The position numbers and the translations under genes were made by a program. Shown here piece by piece: positions 36,797 through 46,071 of a DNA stretch of 64,000 nucleotides. The stretch is from Nostoc sp. B(2019). Lineage in GTDB: Bacteria > Cyanobacteriota > Cyanobacteriia > Cyanobacteriales > Nostocaceae. The stretch spans positions 1-64,000 of the forward strand of contig NZ_WVID01000031.1 of the NCBI RefSeq assembly GCF_010091925.1. Direction: 5' to 3'. The first letter of the stretch is position 1; each line of letters starts with the position of its first letter. The notes below the pieces were generated by a model. It saw only the letters and a list, made by a program, of their open reading frames with translations, did no database searches and was not told the origin of the DNA.

Positions 36797-37144
36797 TCAG
36801 CGTGATTCTATTTTAGAGACTCTTTCCTCTAATTTGTTGACTTGTTGCTTCAATTCAACTACCAAAGTTGCTAGCCGATCAAGCATACGATCTTGCTGTG
36901 ATAACTTCCCTCTGGAACCAGTTGATTGCCGTGGGGTAAGTGTTGTTCTAGGGGATGGAGACTGGCGTGGTTGACCCAGTTGAGATTCTAGCTGGTTTAA
37001 CCGCGACTCGACACGATTAAAGTCCGCTTCTAGATTGTTGAGGCGGGACTCCACTTGTTGCGATGAGGCAGTTTCAGGAAACAACCCCATCGAGATAATC
37101 ATTACTAAAATCCCGGCGAGAACTAGCACCTTGATTTTTTTCAT
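36797..37144 (-). CDS. Secreted coiled-coil protein, hypothetical
   Basis: 115 aa. Signal peptide: KKIK followed by a hydrophobic core to about residue 22, likely cleavage near TASS-QQ. The rest is two coiled-coil blocks (SRLNNLEADFNRVESRLNQL and LKQQVNKLEERVSKIES) joined by a Ser/Pro/Arg linker. It is likely periplasmic. No family recognised. Confidence 0.65.
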   Translation of the reverse strand: MKKIKVLVLAGILVMIISMGLFPETASSQQVESRLNNLEADFNRVESRLNQLESQLGQPRQSPSPRTTLTPRQSTGSRGKLSQQDRMLDRLATLVVELKQQVNKLEERVSKIESR

Positions 37145-37234
37145 GTCAATAGCTGACTTTTTACAAAAGCTTTTATAAGCAACTTTTTTGGATATGACTA
37201 CAGACTAAGTAGCTAGGCGTAAATAAATTAAAGT

Positions 37235-37370
37235 TTGTAGTGAGTTAGCGCGGTCTTGGGGGTTTCCCCCATGAGCGACTAACGAACCCGGAGGGTAAGG
37301 ACTTTAGTCCTGACAATCCCTGTTTTGAGCGATGAATCGCTCTCTCCGAGACGCTACGCGAACACTACGA
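37235..37370. repeat. REP-like repeat cluster
   Basis: Several short hairpins: GGGGGTTTCCCCC near 37257, AGGACTTTAGTCCT near 37300, and an element at 37321-37365 that recurs in inverted orientation at 48861-48905 with 2 mismatches in 45 nt. Confidence 0.8.
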
Positions 37371-37431
37371 ACGAGAATTTGATTTGATGTTTAATTATAC
37401 CTACCTACTTAATAGTCTGAAGACATTTCAT

Positions 37432-38916
37432 TTATTTATCTCGTTGCAAGTTAGAAAATAACCTCTGCCAATCGATAGAGTTGACACTATTCTCTCCTTC
37501 TTTAACTTCAAGCGTGATGTTACAAGCATTTGCTAATTTCAGCGATCGCACACAAATTTCTGCAACATCCTCACGGCTGATTTTGCCTCTAATATTGTCA
37601 CCTTGCTCGAATATTAATTCTTTGCCTCCTGCTTCTTCTGTTAAGGCACAAGGTCTGATAATTGTGTAAGGAATTCCACTTTCTCTTAAACTATCTTCTC
37701 CCTTTAATTTCCATGTTAAAATTCCTCCTAATTGGTCATTTAATCTGACCGCTGGTGGTTCTTCATCTAAATTAATGCCGGGGCGACCAGGACGAGTTAC
37801 ACCTGCTGAACTGACGAGGACGAACTGTGGTAAAGTTGTCCCGTCATAAGCTTTTATTGATTCTACTTGTAAAGAAAAACCACCAGGTGTGAATTTAGGA
37901 TTTAATGCATTATCGTATTCAAATTTGCTCAACATTAGTTGAAACGAGCAAATTTTACTAGAGTCAATTGGGGGAGCATCTTTGACAGTTTTTGCCCGAA
38001 ATACGGGAATTAAATCTACAAAAGGGACGTGAATATCTATCCAGGTATTTGCTACGGTATCAAAGGAATAGCCATAACCAACGCCGTCCCATTGTGCTTC
38101 TGTCCGCAGAAAGATTTTATAGCGCTGACCGTCGCCTTTGACGCGCAATTTCACACCTTGGGAATCAGATAAGTTGAAGGGTGGATCAAAGTTTTTAGTT
38201 CTTACCGAAGCAAATCCGCCAGAGTTAGCGGTGGAGACATTACCTGCAAATAAAGCTGTATTTTCCACAAATTGCATATTACTTGCACTCACACCACCCA
38301 TTACAACATCATCGACCGCACCCCAAATGTTTTTTAATTCTATTGATGGATTCGTGAAGTCAAATATCAGTTTTTCACTTGCTTCGGGTAGATATCTTTT
38401 TGCCGCTAGTACTAAGTTTTTAACACCTTGATATTCTACGTTTTCGGGAGTATCACCGACAATTTCTGGGAGGTAAAATTTAACACCTTGATAGTATTTG
38501 GCTCTATCTGCTGTGTCTCCTTCTACTGGTTGTACACGCACTGCTGTGCAACAAATTACAGCTTGAATATCAGCCATAACTATGGAAGTCAAAGTTTCTG
38601 GTTTAGTGATATCCGCAACTACCAAGTCAACATCATCACCAATAATTGACCGTGCTCTGTCGATATCTCGCACGATCGCCCTAACTCTATAACCCCTTTC
38701 TAGCGATCGCCGCACCACCCGTTTTCCGACGCCACCCGTTGCGCCTGCTACCAGTATTACACCCATGTTTCTTCCTCCATCGGGTCTATTTTGATTATCC
38801 TTGGGACGACCTTGGATTAACTCTTGTACCCAGTTAAGGAAAGGAATTACCTCAAAGTAAGTCAGGGTTTCGATAAACCTGCCTAAGTCCCATTGAGAAC
38901 GATTTTTGTCAGTCAC
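37432..38916 (-). CDS. NAD(P)-binding SDR-like protein with CIA30 domain
   Basis: 494 aa from the GTG at 38916 (an ATG 20 codons upstream gives an atypical basic extension). The N-terminal segment RSQWDLGRFIETLTYFEVIPF precedes an atypical SDR Rossmann fold with GATGGVGKRVVRRSL. The middle (about 180-360) is a CIA30-like beta domain (FDFTNPSIELKNIWGAVDDVVMGG), and the SDR fold resumes with FVLVSSAGVTRPGRPG. CIA30 (NDUFAF1) helps assemble complex I in mitochondria; cyanobacterial and plant fusions of this layout are linked to thylakoid or redox assembly. The exact role is not known. Confidence 0.88.
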   Translation of the reverse strand: MTDKNRSQWDLGRFIETLTYFEVIPFLNWVQELIQGRPKDNQNRPDGGRNMGVILVAGATGGVGKRVVRRSLERGYRVRAIVRDIDRARSIIGDDVDLVVADITKPETLTSIVMADIQAVICCTAVRVQPVEGDTADRAKYYQGVKFYLPEIVGDTPENVEYQGVKNLVLAAKRYLPEASEKLIFDFTNPSIELKNIWGAVDDVVMGGVSASNMQFVENTALFAGNVSTANSGGFASVRTKNFDPPFNLSDSQGVKLRVKGDGQRYKIFLRTEAQWDGVGYGYSFDTVANTWIDIHVPFVDLIPVFRAKTVKDAPPIDSSKICSFQLMLSKFEYDNALNPKFTPGGFSLQVESIKAYDGTTLPQFVLVSSAGVTRPGRPGINLDEEPPAVRLNDQLGGILTWKLKGEDSLRESGIPYTIIRPCALTEEAGGKELIFEQGDNIRGKISREDVAEICVRSLKLANACNITLEVKEGENSVNSIDWQRLFSNLQRDK

Positions 38917-39027
38917 AATCGCGTCCTCGCAACTTTTCTTAAGTCTAGCTTTCCTAGCATAGTGTGGCTGACGCAAGTATTTTTATAACATCTTGCTACA
39001 TAATAACGGAACGGTTGATAAAGGCAG

Positions 39028-39165
39028 AAGCAGGGGGGCAGAGGGAGCAGGGGAAGCAGGGGAAGAAAAATTACAATTGACTAATGACTCTTGACTCTTG
39101 TACAGACGAGTAGACGCTCGGAGAGCGGCTTCTCGAAGAGTATAATCGCGTCTCTACTGTTTGCA
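39028..39165. repeat. GCAGGGG repeats and a REP fragment
   Basis: GCAGGGG-type repeats (39028-39066), TTGACTC heptamers, then a GAGACG element ending ATCGCGTCTCTAC that matches one arm of the palindrome at 45330. Confidence 0.7.
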
Positions 39166-39232
39166 TTCCATCCTATCGCTCAATAACGTTAGGATATTGA
39201 CGAACTGTTACTCATCGCTACAGTAATTTTTT

Positions 39233-39742
39233 ATGAGTCAATTGGAAAAAGTTCAATCAGAGTACGAAAAATTTACTGAAGAATTTCAGAGTGTAATCAT
39301 TAGCACTGTGAGCGCACAGGGAATACCCAACTCTAGTTACGCTCCATATATGATGGATGATGCCAAGAATATTTACATTTACGTTAGTGGTCTTGCAAGC
39401 CATACCAAAAATATTTATGTCAATCCTCATGTTAGTGTCTTATTTATTGAGGATGAAGCTCAAACTAACCAAATTTTCGCCCGTCGCCGTTTAAGTTTTG
39501 ATTGTACGGCAGCTTTAATAGAACGTGAAACTGACAAGTGGAATGAAATTGTTGAGCAATTTCAAGAGCGGTTTGGTCAAATTATTGAGGTTTTGCGCGG
39601 CTTAGGTGACTTTCGGATTTTTCAGCTAACTCCTAGTGAAGGTCGTTTTGTAATTGGTTTTGGTGCTGCTTATCATATCAGTGGCGATAACCTCCATCAA
39701 CTCGTTCAACTTACAGGAGATAGTGACCAAAAGCCAGGATAA
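39233..39742 (+). CDS. HugZ-like pyridoxamine 5'-phosphate oxidase-fold protein
   Basis: 169 aa split-barrel protein. PNSSYAPYMMDDAKNIYIYV and LASHTKNIYVNPHVSVLFIE match the HugZ/HutZ group of heme-utilisation proteins, and GRFVIGFGAAYHISGD is the C-terminal heme-associated end. Members degrade or sequester heme or bind FMN. Stand-alone gene. Confidence 0.82.
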   Translation: MSQLEKVQSEYEKFTEEFQSVIISTVSAQGIPNSSYAPYMMDDAKNIYIYVSGLASHTKNIYVNPHVSVLFIEDEAQTNQIFARRRLSFDCTAALIERETDKWNEIVEQFQERFGQIIEVLRGLGDFRIFQLTPSEGRFVIGFGAAYHISGDNLHQLVQLTGDSDQKPG

Positions 39743-39854
39743 AAAACGAAATAATAAAAGACAAAAAGCGTACTAGCTCCCGGATTTATCGGTAAGCTTT
39801 ACTTTATACTTTTGGCGTCAGGCTAAGTGCAATTAAACTAAACTTTTGAATTTT

Positions 39855-40742
39855 ATGCTTCAGTTTCAACCTCCTGGCTTTGGACATAAAGTCATCCATA
39901 CATCCTTGGGGGCAATGGTTTACTATACCCAAACGAATGCACCTTGGGCGTTCGCTGACACTGAAGATTTACCCCCATTACTATTTCTTCACAACTTTGG
40001 TGGTGGGGCCTCTGCTTATGAATGGTCTAAAGTTTACCCGGCTTTTGCCTCTACTTACCATGTTTTAGCTCCCGATTTAATCGGTTGGGGAGAGTCGGCT
40101 CATCCACCCAGAGATTATCAAATTAGGGATTATCTCAGCACGATCGCAGAGTTTATCATTCAAACTTGTCGTCAGCCTGTGACGGTGGTAGCCTCGTCTC
40201 TGACAGCTGCTTTCGCTATCCGCTTGGCTATTGTCCAACCCAACTTATTCAAAACACTGTTCTTGGTTTGTCCCTCTGGGTTTGATGACTTTGGCCAGGG
40301 TGCTGGACGCAGACTTCCACTTTCAGTAATTAATACACCCTTATTAGACAGTTTAATTTATACTCTTGGGGCTGAAAATGAAATTGCAGTGCGAAACTTT
40401 TTACAGAGTTTTCTGTTTGCTAAAACCCAACGAGTATCTCAGGAAATGGTAGAGGCCTATTTAATCTCTGCACAACAGCCTAATGCTAAGTTTGCCGCTT
40501 TGTCATTTTTACGGGGCGACCTTTACTTTGATCTAAGTTTGTATATTCAGCAACTAATAGTTCCCACTGTCATTTTTTGGGGTGAGAAGGCACAATTTAC
40601 CAGTATCAAACTGGGGCGACGCTTGGCAAATTTAAATATAAGTGCAATTCGAGATTTTTATGCGATCGCAGATGCAGGAATACTACCCCATCTAGAAATA
40701 CCAGAAGTTGTAATTGGTTTATTGCAACGGTATTTAAAGTAA
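39855..40742 (+). CDS. Alpha/beta hydrolase-fold protein
   Basis: 295 aa from the ATG at 39855. HNFGGGASAYEW forms the oxyanion loop, APDLIGWGESAHP follows, and the nucleophile elbow reads VVASSLTAAFAIRLA in which the usual GxSxG is replaced by ASSLT. The histidine region is LPHLEIPEVVI. An altered elbow means hydrolase activity is uncertain. Convergent with the Uma2 gene 3 nt downstream. Confidence 0.82.
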   Translation: MLQFQPPGFGHKVIHTSLGAMVYYTQTNAPWAFADTEDLPPLLFLHNFGGGASAYEWSKVYPAFASTYHVLAPDLIGWGESAHPPRDYQIRDYLSTIAEFIIQTCRQPVTVVASSLTAAFAIRLAIVQPNLFKTLFLVCPSGFDDFGQGAGRRLPLSVINTPLLDSLIYTLGAENEIAVRNFLQSFLFAKTQRVSQEMVEAYLISAQQPNAKFAALSFLRGDLYFDLSLYIQQLIVPTVIFWGEKAQFTSIKLGRRLANLNISAIRDFYAIADAGILPHLEIPEVVIGLLQRYLK

Positions 40743-40745
40743 ACA

Positions 40746-41549
40746 TTAATCTGAAATACTCAGTTCCTCAACCACAGACTCCGGCAAATCTGTTAACTCC
40801 GCTACCTGTTTTACTGTCATCCCTAATTGAAGTAGTTTTCGTGCTGTTTGTTGCAACTGCAAATTTACTTGATCTGCTCGTTGTTGTTCTTGGTCTGCTC
40901 GTTGTTGTTCTTGGTCTGCTCGTTGACGTTGCTTTTCTTCTGCTGTTGGCAACAATTCTCCATCCATTGTTGCCCAACGCAACCAAGTTGTATTAACGTT
41001 TTTGTAGCTACCTTGCCAACGTAGTAATACTAAACCTAATGCTTGACTCACCAGTTGATTTTCTGCATTAGGCGTTATTGATTGATACACTCCACTACCA
41101 AGAGAAAAACCAGCCCAGTCATCAGGGTTGAAAGGATCAAACCAGAAATATTCTGGAACGCGCATTTGATTTTGATAAATCAGTTTTTTCTCATTTTTAT
41201 CGGTTGCTGCTGTACCCGGCGAAAGCAATTCAATTACCACATCAGGGCCTTTACCTTCTTCCCAAACAACCCAACTGCGGCGTTCTCCTTTGGGTACTCC
41301 TAGTACAGCAAAAAAGTCTGGGCCTCTAAAATCTTGGTTTTTCAACTGAGCCAGACTGAAATAAACAAACATATTGCCGCTTGCATATCCATCCTCCCGT
41401 TGTTCCAGCCAAGTCTCTACGACATCAATTAACAATTCCATTTGCATTTTATGTCGTTGGCTTTCCATTGGGATACCGTCATCGTAGGGTAGTTCTGCCT
41501 GGGTAGGCGGGAGTGTTATGTCTGGTGCAGCGAGGGTAGTTTCTGACAT
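40746..41549 (-). CDS. Uma2 family PD-(D/E)XK protein with coiled-coil tail
   Basis: 267 aa from the ATG at 41549. The Uma2 nuclease-fold core carries GPDFFAVLGVPKGERRSW, GPDVVIELLSPGT and YQNQMRVPEYFWFDP. The C-terminal tail has three or four identical seven-residue units (RADQEQQ) encoded by a 21-bp tandem repeat, whose copy number can vary. Uma2 genes are greatly expanded in cyanobacteria and their function is unknown. A remnant of another Uma2 gene lies directly upstream. Confidence 0.87.
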   Translation of the reverse strand: MSETTLAAPDITLPPTQAELPYDDGIPMESQRHKMQMELLIDVVETWLEQREDGYASGNMFVYFSLAQLKNQDFRGPDFFAVLGVPKGERRSWVVWEEGKGPDVVIELLSPGTAATDKNEKKLIYQNQMRVPEYFWFDPFNPDDWAGFSLGSGVYQSITPNAENQLVSQALGLVLLRWQGSYKNVNTTWLRWATMDGELLPTAEEKQRQRADQEQQRADQEQQRADQVNLQLQQTARKLLQLGMTVKQVAELTDLPESVVEELSISD

Positions 41550-41579
41550 GGTTTTCTTAAAGCTGATCTGGTGGAGCTT

Positions 41580-41715
41580 CTCCAATTTCTGTAACCGAGC
41601 TGCTAATCGCTCTGTACGTTATTGTGCATCAGCCCGTCGTCGTTCTGCTTCCTCCGGTAATAGTACCAAATTACCTGCTTCGTCATAAATCTCAATCAGA
41701 TAGCAGTGTCATTTA
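41580..41715 (-). pseudogene. Remnant of a Uma2 C-terminus
   Basis: Read on the minus strand, the frame gives IEIYDEAGNLVLLPEEAERR then RADAQ, a stop, then RTERLAARLQKL, which is the usual Uma2 end. No start or catalytic core remains. It is probably a deleted paralogue. The rest of the gap to 41916 has no gene. Confidence 0.65.
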
Positions 41716-41916
41716 CAGTACCAAGCCATAGCCCGAACGTCTGACAACACAATCAATGCAGAAGACTAATATTTCTATATTGCTTGATAACTTGGAGGCT
41801 ATGATTCATTTAGACATTAGCCCGCGATCGCTCAGTTCAAGTGTGATGGTTGCTTTTCGTTACTGTACTTTGCAGAAACCTCAATTTACAACTTAACAAA
41901 ATTTTAACTTGCGTCT

Positions 41917-43044
41917 ATGCGTTTGACCTCACTTGATGTTTTTCGTGGTATTACCATCGCTGGTATGATTCTCGTCAACATGATGGGAGTTGCAGATGAC
42001 GTGTATCCTCTATTAGCTCACGCCGACTGGAACGGCTGTACACCAACAGATTTAGTATTTCCCTTCTTTTTGTTCATTGTCGGGGTGGCAATGAGTTTCT
42101 CTTTGTCAAAGTACACCGAAGCCAACAAACCGACTTCAGCAGTTTACTGGCGCATCTTGCGCCGCGCCGCCATTCTCTTTGCTTTGGGGTTGCTGCTAAA
42201 TGGCTTTTGGAATAAGGGTGTTTGGACTTTCGACTTAAGTAGCATCCGCATTATGGGAGTGTTGCAGCGCATCAGCCTTACCTACCTCCTAGCCTCTCTA
42301 GCAGTCCTCAACTTGCCGCGTAAAGGGCAATGGATACTTGCAGCAGCACTACTCATCGGCTACTGGTTGACGATGATGTATGTACCAGTACCCGATTATG
42401 GCGCTGGCGTTCTCACGCGGACAGGAAACTTCGCCGCTTACATTGACCGCCAAATTATACCCCAAGCGCATCTGTATGCAGGCGATGGTTTCAAAAATTT
42501 GGGAGATCCAGAAGGGCTTTTCAGCACCATTCCTGCTATAGTTAGTGCCCTCGCTGGCTACTTTGCTGGGCAATGGATACGCAGTCAGTCAGTGCAATCA
42601 CGTACGAGTATCGGTTTAGTATTATTTGGCATTGGTTGCTTAATTATTGGTTGGGTGTGGGGGTGGACATTTCCCATCAATAAAAAGCTTTGGACGAGTT
42701 CCTATGTTGTCTTTACTAGCGGTTGGGCGTTACTTTTGCTAGCAGCTTGTTACGAACTCATCGAAGTGCGGCTGATACGTCGCTGGAGTAAACCCTTTGA
42801 AATTATGGGCTTAAATGCGATCGCACTTTTCGTTGCATCTGTTTTATTAATTAAAATACTAGTCAAAACCCATATCGGCAACGGAGAAAACGCTCCCAGC
42901 ACCTACAATTGGATTTACCAGAATCTTTTTGCTTCTTGGGCGGGTGCGCTAAATGGTTCTTTATTGTTTGCGATCGCTACCGTATTACTCTGGTGGGTAG
43001 TTGCCGTCATAATGTATCGCCAACGCTGGTTCCTCAAAATCTAA
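41917..43044 (+). CDS. Membrane acyltransferase, HGSNAT/DUF5009-like
   Basis: 375 aa with about ten predicted membrane segments. The N-terminal signature RLTSLDVFRGITIAGMILVN and PTDLVFPFFLFIVGVAMSFS match heparan-alpha-glucosaminide acetyltransferase-like proteins, which transfer acetyl groups across the membrane onto sugar amines. Substrate unknown in cyanobacteria; possibly surface polysaccharide. Confidence 0.88.
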   Translation: MRLTSLDVFRGITIAGMILVNMMGVADDVYPLLAHADWNGCTPTDLVFPFFLFIVGVAMSFSLSKYTEANKPTSAVYWRILRRAAILFALGLLLNGFWNKGVWTFDLSSIRIMGVLQRISLTYLLASLAVLNLPRKGQWILAAALLIGYWLTMMYVPVPDYGAGVLTRTGNFAAYIDRQIIPQAHLYAGDGFKNLGDPEGLFSTIPAIVSALAGYFAGQWIRSQSVQSRTSIGLVLFGIGCLIIGWVWGWTFPINKKLWTSSYVVFTSGWALLLLAACYELIEVRLIRRWSKPFEIMGLNAIALFVASVLLIKILVKTHIGNGENAPSTYNWIYQNLFASWAGALNGSLLFAIATVLLWWVVAVIMYRQRWFLKI

Positions 43045-43067
43045 AATCTGCGTGATTAATTCTCGTT

Positions 43068-43655
43068 CTACTCTTGTGCGTTAAAATCCACTTTATCGTA
43101 AATATCCGCCAGCAAAATTTGGCAAGGAACAGAAGCTAAGTTTAAAGTCACCTCCCCATCTTCAAATTCTGAAAATATCCATTTATTGTTATCAGTTTTG
43201 AAATATTGCTCAACATGCATCGTATATTGGTCAATTAGAATATATTCTTGAAAGCTAGGAATTGTGCGATAAGCTGCAAATTTTTCATCTCTATCATAAC
43301 TTTTCGTAGATTTTGACAACACCTCAGCAATAAATATTGGATTAATCAGAGTGTCTCGTCTTCCTTCTTGATACTCCAAAGGAGTTTTCACCACCATCAC
43401 ATCAGGATAAGTGTGAATTCGCCTGTTAGGTATCGACAAACGCTGATCTGTGATAAAAACTTGATATGGTTGACGCTTTAAAGCAAAATTTAGCGCGGTA
43501 TAAAAGTTGCCAGCAATTTGGTTGTGATTTGGTGTTCCGCCTGTCATTAGGATAATTTGTCCATCAATATATTCATGGCGTTCCTCTGAATTAACCTCTA
43601 GTTCTAGGTATTCTTCAGGTGAATAATATCGTTGTTCTTGTAATTGCATAATCAT
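43068..43655 (-). CDS. Uma2 family PD-(D/E)XK protein
   Basis: 195 aa, full length. YYSPEEYLELEVNSEERHEY, then YPDVMVVKTP, FIAEVLSKSTKSYDRDEKF and FQEYILIDQ give the nuclease-fold residues Asp, Glu and Lys. No partner gene. Upstream is AT-rich. Confidence 0.9.
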   Translation of the reverse strand: MIMQLQEQRYYSPEEYLELEVNSEERHEYIDGQIILMTGGTPNHNQIAGNFYTALNFALKRQPYQVFITDQRLSIPNRRIHTYPDVMVVKTPLEYQEGRRDTLINPIFIAEVLSKSTKSYDRDEKFAAYRTIPSFQEYILIDQYTMHVEQYFKTDNNKWIFSEFEDGEVTLNLASVPCQILLADIYDKVDFNAQE

Positions 43656-43798
43656 TCTCCACTTTTGGGTGAATCATATAAATAGTGATCTAAATTTCTT
43701 GACATATCACTTAGAAATTTTACATATTCTTGCGGAGAAATTTTTAGATTAATTTCATAAATTAAATTTCAAAAAGGTTACAGGGCAAATTTGGAGGT

Positions 43799-43966
43799 TC
43801 ATTCCAACAGTATAGTGAAACCTTCTTGGGTGAAGTATTTGTCATGGGTTAGGACTTCAATAATATCTAATTGGTTCATAATTTGCATATAAATCCAATC
43901 GGTGAGACTGTATTCTTTGTCAATACGTTGTCTATAGAGTTCAAGTCCAGCTAGAAATGTGCCATG
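43799..43966 (-). pseudogene. C-terminal remnant of a PIN-domain toxin
   Basis: On the minus strand the frame reads ELYRQRIDKEYSLTDWIYM and then EVLTHDKYFTQEGFTILLE before a stop. DKEYSLTDW and LTHDKYF are the last acidic motif and core strand of VapC-like PIN domains. The N-terminal half is missing. Most of the rest of the 43656-44122 gap is AT-rich with no other gene seen. Confidence 0.75.
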
Positions 43967-44122
43967 AGTTTGTGGAATAACCTTTCTTTACGAACGCGTT
44001 CATCTGGCAACAACGGCGAGAAGTTCCAGAGATACTGGAACTTTCAAGCTAGATAGCTGAATTAGTATAAAACCCAGCCTTCCAGTTTGAGCCAGTCAAC
44101 TGATTTTTGTTATTTTAGTCAA

Positions 44123-45151
44123 TCACCCCAACACCTCTACTTCTTTAACAGCATTCAGTTCGTCAAGAATTCGCCAAAGTTCTTGTAACATCGGCTCTAA
44201 GCCAGCGCGCGTCACTGCTGAAATTATAAAAACTGGGGCGTAGGAAAGGTGATTAAGTTGGGTAGCTAGCGCCTCCAAATCCACTGTTTCTTTATCAACT
44301 GCGTCAATTTTGTTCAGAGCTAAAATTTGGGGACGCTTTGCTAAACCCCGTCCATAAGCTTGCAATTCTTGCAGGATTGTATTGTAGTCTCTGACTACAT
44401 CATCACTAGTGGCATCAATTAGGTGCAGCAGCACCCGCGTGCGCTCGATGTGGCGCAAGAAATCATGTCCCAGTCCAGCCCCTTGAGATGCTCCCTCAAT
44501 CAGTCCGGGAATATCAGCGAAAACTGTACCATCTCCGGTAGGTTTCCGCACGACACCCAAATTCGGTATGAGGGTAGTGAAGGGGTAATCGGCGATTTTT
44601 GGTCGTGCAGCTGACAAAGATGAAATTAAAGTAGATTTTCCCGCATTTGGTAAACCAATAATTCCCACTTCTGCTAAGAGTTTTAATTCCAAGCGTAGTT
44701 GCTTTATTTCGCCTGGTAGTCCTGGAAGGGCATATTCTGGGGCGCGGTTACGGTTGCTCAAAAAATGCTGATTTCCCAGTCCACCTTTACCACCTTGGGC
44801 AATACGCAAAGTCTGCTTAGGCTCAATTAAGTCCCCTAGCAGTTCACCTGTTTCGGCATCATAAAAAGTCGTACCGCAGGGAACTTCGATAATTAAATCC
44901 TTTCCTGCTGCTCCGGTGCAGTTATTGGGCCCACCACGAGCACCGTTTTGTGCTTGAAAGCGGTGGTTATATCTGAAGTCCAGCAAGGTTTGCAGGTTTT
45001 CTTCGGCAACAAAAATTACTGAACCGCCTCTTCCCCCATTACCACCGGAGGGGCCGCCAGCTGGGACATATTTCTCGCGCCGGAAGGCGACAATACCATC
45101 GCCACCCTTACCAGCTTCAACTTGAATTTGTGCTTGGTCGATAAATTGCAT
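44123..45151 (-). CDS. obg: GTPase Obg
   Basis: 342 aa. The Gly-rich OBG fold at the N-terminus ([32 protein letters not shown]) is followed by the G domain: G1 [12 protein letters not shown]3 DIPGLIEG, G4 LNKID. Acts in 50S ribosome assembly and stress signalling. The C-terminal extension is short. Preceded by heptamer repeats. Confidence 0.97.
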   Translation of the reverse strand: MQFIDQAQIQVEAGKGGDGIVAFRREKYVPAGGPSGGNGGRGGSVIFVAEENLQTLLDFRYNHRFQAQNGARGGPNNCTGAAGKDLIIEVPCGTTFYDAETGELLGDLIEPKQTLRIAQGGKGGLGNQHFLSNRNRAPEYALPGLPGEIKQLRLELKLLAEVGIIGLPNAGKSTLISSLSAARPKIADYPFTTLIPNLGVVRKPTGDGTVFADIPGLIEGASQGAGLGHDFLRHIERTRVLLHLIDATSDDVVRDYNTILQELQAYGRGLAKRPQILALNKIDAVDKETVDLEALATQLNHLSYAPVFIISAVTRAGLEPMLQELWRILDELNAVKEVEVLG

Positions 45152-45329
45152 ATTTTTAGAGTCCTGAGTTATGAGTAGTGAGTTATAAATTATAAGTTTT
45201 AATTAACTATTCATTCCTCACTCTTTACTTGTAACTCCTCACTCAAAACTCAGCACTTTTTCAATGCAGGGGGAGCAGAGGGGCAGAGGGGCAGAGGAAG
45301 TAATAACTAATGACCCTTGACTCTTGACT

Positions 45330-45377
45330 TTTGACCTTTGTAGAGACGCGATTAATCGCGTCTCTACAAAGGTCAAA
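45330..45377. repeat. Perfect 48-bp palindrome overlapping a stop codon
   Basis: Symmetric about ATTAAT: TTGTAGAGACGCG on the left and CGCGTCTCTACAA on the right, with TTTGACC/GGTCAAA at the ends. The stop codon of the TerB/Mo-nitrogenase gene (45373-45375) lies inside the right arm. A G-rich repeat block (45265-45300) and TTGAC heptamers precede it. Confidence 0.92.
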
Positions 45378-46041
45378 TATATGGTGAAATATCTTCACCA
45401 CATTCATCTGCTAGATAGGAGAGGGCGCGGAAACGTAAGCTCACCAGTTGCTCATACAGCGGGTTAATTTTGCACATCGGCGGAATATGAACAATCTTAC
45501 GTCCAAACAGTTTGACATCCCGCTCAAAGGGACACTGGGAAGGAATCATTTTGCACAAAAAGCGGGCTACTCTTGGATCTTGGATATCTAGCCCATCCAG
45601 CCATTGACGCAGGGGGTGTAGCGCGTTAATTTGTGGCTTTGTCAGCCCAGTTGTGGGAGTAAGTTGCTGTGGATGTTCTAGGGTATGCCGAAGGGCTTCC
45701 AGTACATTTTCTGGCTGTTCCAAGGCTTGGCACAACTGTTGTAAAACCTTGTCTTCGCTGGGAGAATAAGTACCATCTGCAATCGCTACCATCACGGCTG
45801 TACGTAAGAAATTTTCCGCTGCTGGCGTACCTTTACCCAATATTGCGGCTAATTCCTCTGGTGTGATTACCTCTAGTGACTCGAAGTTAATCCCAGGAGC
45901 TAATTCATCCTCGGTGATGCTGGCAATTAATTCCTGTTCTTGGGCGTCGAAATTACCATCAGCCCAAGCAATGGTGAGCAGTCCACGCAACCAAGCGGCA
46001 ATTTGTTCGCTGCTGTAGGGGGATTGAACGGCACTTATCAT
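45373..46041 (-). CDS. TerB-like domain fused to Mo-dependent nitrogenase C-terminal domain
   Basis: 222 aa from the ATG at 46041. The N-terminal half is TerB-like (LLTIAWADGNFDAQEQELIA and AVMVAIADGTYSPSEDKVL, two metal-binding EF-like repeats). The C-terminal half, from HPLRQWLDGLDIQDPRVARF to the end, contains CKMIPSQCPFERDV and IHIPPMCKINP-like cysteines of the Mo-nitro_C family. That family is common in nitrogen-fixing cyanobacteria but also in others, and its function is unproven. The fusion suggests metal sensing or membrane stress. Stop codon overlaps the 48-bp palindrome. Confidence 0.82.
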   Translation of the reverse strand: MISAVQSPYSSEQIAAWLRGLLTIAWADGNFDAQEQELIASITEDELAPGINFESLEVITPEELAAILGKGTPAAENFLRTAVMVAIADGTYSPSEDKVLQQLCQALEQPENVLEALRHTLEHPQQLTPTTGLTKPQINALHPLRQWLDGLDIQDPRVARFLCKMIPSQCPFERDVKLFGRKIVHIPPMCKINPLYEQLVSLRFRALSYLADECGEDISPYI

Positions 46042-46071
46042 AAACTCACGTCTCAAGCTTTCCTCAATCAA

